From positions 59,025 to 123,024 of the forward strand of contig CAZCFE010000002.1 in the NCBI GenBank assembly GCA_964497925.1: a DNA stretch of 64,000 nucleotides, written 5' to 3'. This stretch comes from CAIYWZ01 sp964497925. GTDB lineage: Bacteria > Pseudomonadota > Alphaproteobacteria > CAIYWZ01. Positions 52,560 to 63,300 of the stretch are shown in pieces. The notes under the pieces were generated by a model, which saw nothing but the letters and a program-made list of their open reading frames with translations, was not told where the DNA came from and made no database searches. Both the position numbers and the translations under genes were made by a program. Position 1 is the first letter of the stretch; each line of letters opens with the position of its first letter.

Positions 52560-54236
52560 ATGAAGCCATTTGAGAGATTACGTGAGATGCTGATTCAAAA
52601 TAATGGGAAAGCTGTCATTATTCCACATGCGGATGAATGGCAAAATGAATACTTGCCTCAGTTTAAGGAAAGATTGTCTTTTGCAACTGATTTTACAGGG
52701 TCTGCTGGATGCGCAGTAATTTCTCAAGATAAAGCAGCGTTATTTACAGATGGGCGATATACACTTCAAGCAAAATCTCAATTGGATACATCTTTTTTTG
52801 ATGTTGTTCACAGTGGCACAATTTCTATTGTCGATTGGATTGAGAAAAATTTGCAAGGTGAGGGTTCTGTTTTTATTGATCCAAAATGTCATAGTGTGAA
52901 AGAATCCGAGAATCTTTCCAAACTTGATTTAAAGTTCCAAGAAAAAAACTGGGTGGACTTAATTTGGGAAAACAGGCCAAGGTATAATCAAGAGCCTGCG
53001 TTTGATATGGATGAGCGATATCTTGACCATAGTTTTGAAGATAAGAAAAACCTTATTTTAAAATCCATGAATGCGGATGTTCTGATTTTATCATCTCCAG
53101 AGTCAATATGTTGGCTACTTAATAAGAGAGGAAGAGATATAAAACATACCCCTGTGTTTTTGAGTTTTGCAATTCTTGAGTCAAATGGTAGTTTTGAAGT
53201 GTTCTCAAATGTGTTTGGAAAACCTTTGGAAGATTTTGAAAAGTATTTGCGTTTGATTGAAAATAAAAAAGTATCAATTGACCCGGCCAGATGCTCCATG
53301 TGGGTTGAAGATTTACTGAAAAAACAAAGTAACACGGTTTTAAGAATTCAAGATCCTTGTTTGATTTTAAAAGCATGTAAAACGCCTTCAGAGTTAAATG
53401 GTATGAGGCATGCGCATAAACTGGATGCTATCGCAATGATTGAATTTTTAGCTTTTCTTGAAAACTCAAATCAAAATATTACTGAAATTGAAGCATGCGA
53501 TATTTTAAAAAGCTATAGAGAAAAAGAGAAAACTTTTTTGTCTTTGAGTTTTTCAACAATTTCTGGGGCAGATGCAAATGGTGCTATTATTCATTATAAA
53601 CCTGATAGAAATAATTGCGGCTTAATTACCCATGACTCAATATATCTTCTTGATTCAGGAGCTCAATATAGATCAGGGACAACTGATATTACTCGTACAA
53701 TGGCATTTCATGATAATATTTCTATGAATATTAAAAATGCTTATACAGCAGTTTTAAAAGGTGTGATCCATTTAAGCTGTGCAAAATTCCCCAAAGGTAC
53801 AACGGGGCATCGTTTGGACACTTTGGCAAGATACCATTTATGGCAACAAGGCCTTGATTATGATCATGGAACAGGGCATGGTGTTGGGTGTGTTTTAAGT
53901 GTTCATGAAGGCCCACACGGAATCTCATCACATCCTGGAAACACGACACCATTAATGCCTGGGATGGTTGTTTCAATTGAACCTGGATATTATAAGCCAG
54001 GTGAATTTGGGATTCGTATTGAAAATCTTGCTATTGTTGTGGAATCTTCGCAATTTGAAAATTATCTTGAATTTGAGACTTTAACTCTTGTCCCGATTAA
54101 TGAGCGTTTAATTAATTTTGAATTGCTTGATAATAACGAGAGAAAATGGCTTGAAAATTATAATTCAGAAATTTTGGAAGAACTTCAAGATTCTTTATCC
54201 CCACAAGGCAAGGCTTTTCTCAAAATAATCCGATAA
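52560..54236 (+). CDS. pepP: Xaa-Pro aminopeptidase (M24B, large form)
   Basis: Removes N-terminal residues before proline. 558 residues with two N-terminal creatinase-type domains and a C-terminal M24 domain. Metal ligands fall in Asp-Ser-Gly-Ala-Gln-Tyr and Thr-Thr-Asp-Ile-Thr-Arg, the His in His-Gly-Thr-Gly-His-Gly, Glu in Ile-Glu-Pro-Gly-Tyr and Glu in Arg-Ile-Glu-Asn. I start at ATG 52560 with AGGA close upstream; an upstream frame opening would begin inside prmA. The eukaryote-like large AMPP form is common in alphaproteobacteria. Confidence 0.9.
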   Translation: MKPFERLREMLIQNNGKAVIIPHADEWQNEYLPQFKERLSFATDFTGSAGCAVISQDKAALFTDGRYTLQAKSQLDTSFFDVVHSGTISIVDWIEKNLQGEGSVFIDPKCHSVKESENLSKLDLKFQEKNWVDLIWENRPRYNQEPAFDMDERYLDHSFEDKKNLILKSMNADVLILSSPESICWLLNKRGRDIKHTPVFLSFAILESNGSFEVFSNVFGKPLEDFEKYLRLIENKKVSIDPARCSMWVEDLLKKQSNTVLRIQDPCLILKACKTPSELNGMRHAHKLDAIAMIEFLAFLENSNQNITEIEACDILKSYREKEKTFLSLSFSTISGADANGAIIHYKPDRNNCGLITHDSIYLLDSGAQYRSGTTDITRTMAFHDNISMNIKNAYTAVLKGVIHLSCAKFPKGTTGHRLDTLARYHLWQQGLDYDHGTGHGVGCVLSVHEGPHGISSHPGNTTPLMPGMVVSIEPGYYKPGEFGIRIENLAIVVESSQFENYLEFETLTLVPINERLINFELLDNNERKWLENYNSEILEELQDSLSPQGKAFLKIIR

Positions 54237-54246
54237 TTTTCTCTAT

Positions 54247-54281
54247 AAATTGGCATAAATGAAAATTTTTATGCCAATTTT
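54247..54281 (+). terminator. Strong Rho-independent terminator after pepP
   Basis: A perfect 13-base stem (AAATTGGCATAAA at 54247-54259 with 54268-54280) and 8-base loop, followed by T-rich sequence. It closes the uvrD-prmA-pepP unit, so the giant gene that follows needs its own promoter. Confidence 0.85.
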
Positions 54282-54360
54282 AATTCTTTCTTCAGAAATT
54301 TGTGTCACTTCTTGATGAAGCAAACTGATCATCTAACACACAAAGGGAGAGAATTTTATC

Positions 54361-57300
54361 ATGAAGAAAATTAATTACGTTTTATTATCTGCAACAGTTA
54401 CTTGTCTTTTAATCGAAACTGAAGCCTTTGGAACCGGATTTCCTGATTCTTTGGCTTGGAATTCTTCAGGGGTAAGTGCATTTGCTGAATCTTATGGTAT
54501 TACAGATTCATCACACAAAGATGCTCTTGTTTCAAAACCGCATGCAGATATAAAAAAGATTTTTGATAGCGCTACTCTTAAGGGGATTATATCTAGTTTA
54601 AATGGCACGTCAGCGGAACAAATGGCAACAATTGAAGCTTTTCGGGTATTTTCTGATTCTAATCTGTTTGATGATAATGAACTGATTTGGATCCTAGATG
54701 GAATTACAACTCCTGCGCTTAAGAAAGCTGAATTGATAAAAATTTCAAAAAGGCCTGTTTCAAGTAATGTGACAAAAGCAAAAGATCTGGGGATATTAGA
54801 TAATTTATCTTCGAATGCTGAAAAAAGAAAGGCGTTTACATGGTTTGGAGCAAGTGTTGTAAGTGAAAGTGGAACAGTTGCGAACTCTTCTAAAGTAATA
54901 AGTGAAATGACCTCTCTTTTTTCAGATGTTTCAAATCAGAGTTGGTCAGATCGAGAACCTTCAATCCCTTGGTTTTCTCAAAACAAAACAAAATTTCAAA
55001 GTGCGCATAACATTGGAATTACTGTGGGTCTTAGTAATTTTTCTGATGTAAAAAATGCAACAACTTGGTGGAATGCAAGTTCTGCAAATAAAACAAAATT
55101 TCAAAATGCTAAAAATTTCATTATAGGCCTTTCTTCATGGTCAGATCGCCTTCTTGCAATGGATTGGTATGCTCTAAATTCAGTTAAAGTTACAAGTTTT
55201 GAAACAAATGTGGGTACGATTAATTCAAGTCTTTCTTGGAATGAAAGAAAGGCAATTTTGGAAGATTTTTCAAGTGTCTCTGAGAGTGTAAAAACTCTTC
55301 TTTTTCAAGGGACAGTTGATAAACCAAAAGTTTGGGCTGGGTATACAGCATTGAAAAAAGATGGGATAGTTGTTCCCGATACTGATATTCAAGTTGCATC
55401 ATTATGGTATGAATCTTCAGAAAATCGTGCTTTATATAAAAATGCAAATGATAATGGCGTTTTTATTCAGCTGTCTTCTTGGGCAGATAAAGCAAGTGCT
55501 GCATCATGGTATGCAGGAAATATTTCCTCTTATGTAGCAGCAAAAAACGCTTTGTTTTTAAGTGGATTGATAAACTTTGCAGATATTCAAAATGCGGTTA
55601 CATGGTATAGCACCGGATCCAATCCTTCAAAATTCACAGCACTTAAAAGCGCAAATCTTTTTGATAGTTCCATGCCTTGGGCGGATCGTCAAACTTTACT
55701 TGATACTACTAATTTGCAAGCAAGAATTCAAGAGTATAAAGCGTTGAATAACACAGAATTTTCCTTAACAGAATATTTAGAAGCCTATGGACATTATGTT
55801 TTGGATGGCATTACAGGAAATGCTAATATCATTTCTGCTGTGAAATTTTGGAAAAATGCGGATGTTCAATTAAAGACAGATTTTGATACAGCATATAATT
55901 CAGGCATTTTATTAGGACTTAAGGACCTTGTCAGTAAACAAGAGGCAGCGTTTTGGTATGCGGGAGCGTATGCAGCGAATTTTGATTTAGCAAAACTGAA
56001 TAATTTACTTTCAGTGATTCCTTGGGAAACACCAAAGCTGATTTTAGAGCATAATAATTTATCTAATTTGATTACTGAAACAACCAGTTTATTTCAGGCA
56101 GGAGATAATAGGGTTATTTTATTAACGCAATATATTAATGCAAAAGAAGCAAGTGTTTTAACAAACCTCTCTCTGACAGATGCAAGGCTTGCATCTATTT
56201 GGTACGCAACCCCTGGCAACTCGGTTAAATTTGACGAATTGAAAACTCGTGTTAATTTAGATAATCATATATCTTGGAGCGATCGTTTAGCCTTACTTGA
56301 GGCGGGGAATGGATCAAGTGTAGCAGGTGTTTTAGATGTAGATAAAGCCGATGATAATGAGGTATTGGCTGCTCAATATCGTGTGGCACATCAAGCAGGG
56401 TTTTTGCAAGGATTGACTGATCCTTTGGATCAGAAAGGTGCCAGTGAATGGTATTTTGATGCTGCAAATTCAGGAAAATGGACTGCGTATAAACATTTAG
56501 TAAATATGGCTGATGCTTGGGGAGCCCGTAAGGCTATTCTTGATCGGTCTGATTTAGCCGTTATAAGCCCTGAATTTGCTTCAGTTAGTGGGGATTTTAA
56601 GAAATTTTTATCTGCATATGACAGTGGAATTTTAACTGGGTTAGCTGATGTTCAAGCAAAAAAAGATGCAATTGGATGGTATGGTGTTAACTCCTCAAAA
56701 TTAACACCAGATGTTAAAAGTGTTTTATCTGCCACTCCTTGGAATGATAAATTATTGCTGCAAAGAGTTGATTTAATTGCTGAAGTTGCAGACTTTAAAG
56801 CATTAAATTCTGTTTCGTTCTCTGAATACATTGCTGCAAAAGATGGTGGTGTATTAAATGGGCTCACTCTAGCTCAAGATAAAATAGATGGGATCACATG
56901 GTATAAAACAGCGATAAATGCACAACTTTATACAAAAGTTCGTTCCAAAATCCGAACATATAATCGCAATTTAACATCTCTTGCAAGCTGGGAATTGAAA
57001 TTATATGCAGTTAGTTTAGACGATCTTTCTTTAGATGCATCTTTAAAAGATGTGAATTTGACAGCTCAAGATAAAGATATCTTTTTTAAAGATTATATGA
57101 CGGCAAGAAAGTCTGGAATTTTAACAAACCTTCCAACATTTTCTAATCGTGAATTAGCAGTTGCTTGGTATAAAACGAATGTATCTAAATATAATACATC
57201 AGTTCAAAGCATTCTTGATCAATCACAAGGGTGGGCAAAATGTCTTGAGATTTTAACCAGGCCAAATCTAGCAAATGAAATTACAAATGCCGCCTTAATC

Positions 57301-60300
57301 TATGGGGCTTCTTTGAATAATGAAAATTTTTCAAGTTTCCTATCAGCAAGCTATGCAGCAGGCTTAAATAATTCAGATTTTGCGACAATGACTGTTTGGT
57401 ATCAAAATTTATCTGTAGCTCAAAAAGCGGCTGTGCAGCAATTTGCGGTAACTGGATTTCTTGATTCATCGACAACTCTTGCTCAAAGACAAGCAGTTAT
57501 GGGAAGGTCTGCTTTGGCTCAAGAAATAAGTGAAGTTGCAACAAAAACACCATCTGCATTTAAAGATTATATTGATGCAAAAGATTCAGGTGTTTTATCA
57601 GGATTGTCAGTAGCGGATAAAACTCTTGCTCTTGCATGGTATAAAAGCAATACAGCAACATTTTTGAGTTTTAAAGATTTTTATAATACAGCTTTGAGTT
57701 GGTCCGCTAGAAAGGCTATTTTTGATAGATCTGAGTTGCAAGTTGAAATTGGTGTTGTTAAAACTTTATCTGCATCATTTGATCAATATATAAAAGCAAA
57801 AGATTTAAACGTTCTAAAGGGTCTTTCGTCTCCTGGAGATATTTCAAGCGCCAGTGTTTGGTATTCTGATGTCTCGAATCAAGATAAATTTATAAAAGCA
57901 AATGCTTTAAGTTTAATTAAAGAATCCGATTCTTGGGACACACGTTTAAGATCTTTAAACAGAGGCGATTTGAATGATTTGTACGATGGGATTAGTTTAT
58001 TTCCTGCAGGATCATCCCTTACATTGCAAGAGAAAATTTCATTACTTGCTGATGCAACGAAGTATGAACTGTTTAAAGGTCTTGGATTAGAAGATAAAAA
58101 ATCAGCCCTTGCCTGGTATCAAAGTAATTCACAAAAACAAGTTGATTATATAAAAGTTAAAAATGCGAATATACTTGATTTTTCAAAAACCTGGACAGAA
58201 AGATTAAATATTCTGACTCATGTTTCAGATATTGATGGCGCAGTGAGTATTTTTGGGGTGACACTTTCAAATTCTCTTTTCTTGAATTATGTTCAAACAA
58301 AAGAGGCAGGAGTATTTTCGTATATTCTTGGGAATGAAAAAAGAAGTTCTATTGATTGGTATTTAACTAATAAAGCAGATTATGAGGCGGCAAAAAATGC
58401 AAGTGGGTTTTTAGATAGCCTTGTGAATTTAACAGACTTAACATTAGCAGTAAACTGGTATAAGGTTTCTGATAATTCTGATAAATTTATTACTGCAAAA
58501 GATTTTATTAAAGCTTCATGGTCTTTTTCACAAAGAAAAAGCGTGATGGAAAATCCTAATATTGCTGATTTTGCAACTACATTTGCGGATTTAACTTCAG
58601 ATGATAAAACAGAAGCCGTTTTATGGGTTTCTGTGGATACATCGAACTTGGATAAATATAAAACTTTCAAGGCCAATGGAGTTTTTGAAAGTATTTCAAA
58701 TTTATCTGATCGGAAATGGATGATTACTCAATTTTCGCAATTAAATGCACAGATGGGCAGTATTCAAATTACAGATTCTGTGACATCTGCTATGTTATCA
58801 ATATTAAATTCTAGCAATAATTTAGCACTTGATTCTGTTATCGTATCTATTGGGGAATTGTTGCACAGATTTGCTTGGGCAACGCAAAGGGGGGTTATTC
58901 ATAGCACAGATGCCCCGGCAGATAAATCACAGATCTTGAAAAATTTGATATTGATTGAAAAAACAAGATTAACATCTATGTATGATTGGGCAAGTTATCA
59001 AGGGCTTTTTAAGGATCAAAATGATTTAAATCAGAGCAAAATCTTATCATTTATGAACAGCAAATCTGTATTTTCTTATCAGGATCTTGGCGTTTTATCT
59101 ATAGCTGAAAAAACCGCAATTTCCTCTTTGGCGATCGAAGGAAAAATAGATTTTATCGTGAACCAAATTATTCCTGCTTATAATGCAATTCAAGGCATAG
59201 TTGTTATTGATGATTTGAGGAGTTCTTTAATTGATCCGATAAAAAGAAGTCTATTTTTAGAGATTAAAAATAATACGGATTTATTTCAAGGTTTGCAAAC
59301 TAGTACTGATATCATGACAGTTGTTTCAAAATATCAAGCAGCAAAGACGGCTAAATTATTTGAAGCATTGTCTTCTCTTTCTGAAAATAAAGGAGCCTAT
59401 AATTGGTATTATTCATCTGCAGATAACCAAGCAGTTTTTGCAGAAATGATTGGGTTACCATCACAAATCCTTAAAATATCTGGATCAACATGGAATATTC
59501 AGCAACAAATTATTGAAAATTATAAAACCGCAACAGCAGATAATTTATTTAAAGCTCTTATAAGTGGTTCTGGACAAAAGAAATTAGCATATGATTGGTA
59601 TCAAGATTCTGATAATAAGTCTTTATTTAAAGAAGTGTATGCATTGCAAAATGGTCTTTTATTGACGCAAAATGCTACGTGGTCACAACAACAAACAATA
59701 CTTACAAATTATAAAAATGCAAAAATTTCTCATTTGTTTGATGGGCTTATTGCTGGAGAGGAAAAGTCTGCTTATGCTTGGTATTATGATGAAAGCAAGA
59801 AAGCTGAACGTCAAAATATATTTTCAGAAGTTTATACGCTTGCAAATGGTATATTAAAATCAGGAGTAGCATGGTCCGCGCAGCAACTTATTTTAGATAA
59901 TTACTCGATCGCAAAAAATGCAAAACTATTTGATGGATTAAGTATGGGTGAGAATAAAGTTGCATTTGATTGGTATTGGGTATCGGCCGAAAATCGTTCT
60001 TTGTTTAGTCGTGTGATTGGCCTTTCAAATTCTATTCTCAAATCAAATGTTGCATGGAATGAGCAAAAAAATATTTTAGAAAATTATGCAGCAGCAGAGA
60101 AAGTAGGTTTGTTTTCAGGGCTTGTTGCAGGAGAAAATAAAGCCGCTTATAATTGGTATTATTCATCTGCAGACAACCAAGCAGTTTTTGCAGAAATGAT
60201 TGGATTATCATCGTCAATTCTAAAAACGTCTGGTGCAACATGGGTCATTCAGCAACAAATTATTGAAAATTATAAAACAGCAGCGGCAGATAACTTGTTT

Positions 60301-63300
60301 AAAGGACTTGCAAGTGGTTCTGGACAAAAGAAATTAGCATATGATTGGTATCAAGATTCTGATAATAAGTCTTTATTTAAAGAAGTATACGCGTTGCAAA
60401 ATGGTCTTTTATTGACGCAAAATGCTACATGGTTACAACAACAATTAATACTTGAAAATTATAAAAATGCAAAAATTTCTCATTTGTTTGATGGGCTTAT
60501 TGTTGGAGAGGAAAAAGCCGCATACGAGTGGTATTATAATGTGGCTATGAGCCAAGATCGAAAACCATTATTTTCAGAAGCCTTTACAAATGGGATATTG
60601 CTAACAAATTCCTCATGGGCATCTCAAGAATTAGTTTTAGATAAATATTCACAAGCAAAACAAAAAAATCTCTTTTCAGCTCTTATTTCTGGACAACAGA
60701 AAGATGCCTACGATTGGTATTATGGAGATTCAGAAAGGCCAGATTTATTCAAGAAAGCATATCCTTTGCTGTTGACATCAAAAGCAACATGGAGTGCCCA
60801 AAAACTTATTTTAGATCATTATAAAATAGCCCAAGATGCAGGTCTTTTTATTCCTCTTTCCCAAAACCAAATCCAATTGGCATATAATTGGTACACAGCC
60901 TCACAGGCAAATGCTGATTTGTATGGAAAGGTTTCTAGATTGAATCCAGGAATTTTAATGACCAGCAATGCAGCATGGGTTGATCAACAATTAATACTTG
61001 ATAATTTTAAATCAGCTGATGATAAGAGATTGTTTGAAGGTCTGAACCCATCGGGGGTGAAATTGGCGTATGATTGGTATTATACTTCTAAAGATAATCA
61101 AGATTTGTTTTTAGAGGTGCGCGGTATTACGGACCCAATTTTACAATCTAATGTAGATTGGAGTGTTCAACAGTCTATTCTAGAAACGTATGCAACTGCA
61201 AAAGCTGATGGTTTATTCACAGGTCTTGTTTCAGGGCAAAAGAAATTTGCATTTGACTGGTATTCTTTGGTAGGAAGCAGAGGGCTTTTCTTGGAAGTGT
61301 CTTCTTTTGGCTTAATGCTTAAATCTGGAGCAACTTGGACAAATCAAGAAGATATTATTAACAATTATGTGAGAGCAAAAAATTCGGGTATTTTCTCGAA
61401 TCTTGCTAGTGGCGAAATTTCTGCTGCATATGTTTGGTATTACACAGCAGAGAATAAAGATTTATTTGCCCAAATAAAAGCAATTACTCCTGGTATTTTG
61501 ATGGAGTCTCCTGGTCTTATGTGGGATGATCAAAGGTTGGTTATTGATAACTATGTAAAAGCAAGTGCGGCTCACTTGTTTGATCATTGTGCCAGCAATG
61601 AAATTCAAGATGCATATAATTGGTATTTTCAATCAGAAGTTTTTCAAAATAAGTTTGCTGTTGCATTGCCTTATCTAACATCTTCAGATGACGCATGGGG
61701 AAAAGTTCTAAGTTTTATTGAAAAATATGATGCAGTTCCGGCTTCTTTGATTGCGCTGGGATCTAGTGTTGCAGGGCAACGATTATTGATAGAAGGCTAC
61801 TCTAATGATGCTGAGAATAGAGATAAGTTTAACGCCATATCTTCTTATTTGACTTCTTCTGATAATCAATGGTCATTGATTGTGAAATTTATTCAAACAT
61901 ACGATATGATTCCTCTTTCGGATTTGAGTAAACTATTGACGCTGTCATCTTTAAAAATAGATCAAAGAGCTTTAATTCAAGGATATGCTGATGATGCAAA
62001 CCGAGGGTATCTTGATGATGCTTGGACATATATTCAGACTCAAAATGTACGAACATGGCCACAAATAGCAAGTATTCTAGCGAATACTTCTGATATTCAA
62101 GCAGCTCAATTTTTTGCGCTGACAGATGATGAAGTTGGTGCAAATGCTTGGTATGCAGAAAATAAATCTTTATTTTCAAAGGTTTATAATACAAAAATTT
62201 TAAAAGATGTTTCAAAATGGTCGGATGTATTATTGATCATTAATAATTATGCTCAAGCTGGTGAGTATGCGGAAAAATTAATTTCTCTAGGCGTGGATGT
62301 TGAGGGCAAAAAAGATTTACTAGCAGGTTATGTATCAAGGGCCATTGACTTTGGTAAAGTAGCTCCTTATTTGACGCAAGCTGATAATAGCTGGATACTA
62401 ATTGATAAATTTATCGCCGCATATAGTTCTGCTCCATCTGATCTTATGAAATTGAATAATACGATCCTTGGACAAAGAATGCTTATTGAAGGTTATGAAT
62501 CAAGAAGCGCTGATTTTGATAAAGTAGCTTCTTATTTGACGCCGGTTGATAATAATTGGGTTTTAATTGACGAATTTATTGTAAAATATAAAGCAGCTCC
62601 AGCTTCTTTGATAGCATTGAATGGTTCGTATCCAGGCCAAAGAACCTTGATTGAAGGATACGCATCAAGAAGCGCCGATTTTGCTTTAGTTGCTCCTTAC
62701 TTGGTATCAGGATTGGATTCATCATGGAATAAAATTGATGCCTTTATCTCTCTTTATAAAGCAGCAGACCCTGTATTATTGACATTGAGTCAAGATTTAA
62801 AAGAAATACGTGCACTCATAGAAGGGTATTCTTCAAGAGCGATTGATTTTAGCTCTATTAAACAATATTTAGTGATTGACAGTGATGTCAATTGGTCAAA
62901 AATTGATCAATTAATTTCTGTTTATAAAGCATCTCCGGAGGAATTAAGAACAATTACATCAAATGTTTCTAGTCAACGTGCTTTGATGGAAGGGTATGTT
63001 GGGGACTCTGCTCATCAAGGTAAATTCTTATCAGTGCGTACTTATTTAAGCTCGGCTGATGATTCTTGGGATAAAGTTGCAAGTTTTATTGATCAATATA
63101 ATAAGGTAAAATCTGCTGATTTGCCTCATTTACTTAATCGTGAAATGATAGAAGGATATGCAAATGATGTTAACTCCTCTTATTTTGGAACGGTTTTTGA
63201 CTTGGGGCTTGTTTCAGGGGATTGGGGTAATATTTCACAAATATTAAAAAATTATGTGGCATCTGAAAACGAGGGGCTTTTTGAAAATCTTTTAATATCT

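Larger units (their letters stand above)
59380..61640 (+). repeat. Class B repeats (about 62 residues) in the giant protein
   Basis: Thirteen consecutive Trp-Tyr marks at codons 1682, 1746, 1807, 1872, 1933, 1996, 2057, 2119, 2177, 2239, 2300, 2359 and 2421, spacing 58-65. Consensus: Glu-Lys-x-Ala-Tyr-x-Trp-Tyr-Tyr-x-Ser-x-x-Asn, Leu-Phe-x-Glu-Val, Gly-Ile-Leu, Trp-x-x-Gln-Gln-x-Ile-Leu-x-Asn-Tyr, Ala-Lys, Leu-Phe-x-Gly-Leu. The cleanest array in the gene. Confidence 0.88.

Noticed and set aside
59380..61640. Array as a CRISPR or DNA-level tandem repeat
   Set aside because: The period is a multiple of three, the repeats are conserved as protein rather than DNA, and there are no short identical repeats with unique spacers.
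61889..62215. Minus-strand frame of 108 codons inside the giant gene
   Set aside because: Shadow frame in a repetitive AT-rich gene; similar short minus frames recur along the array because of the repeats.
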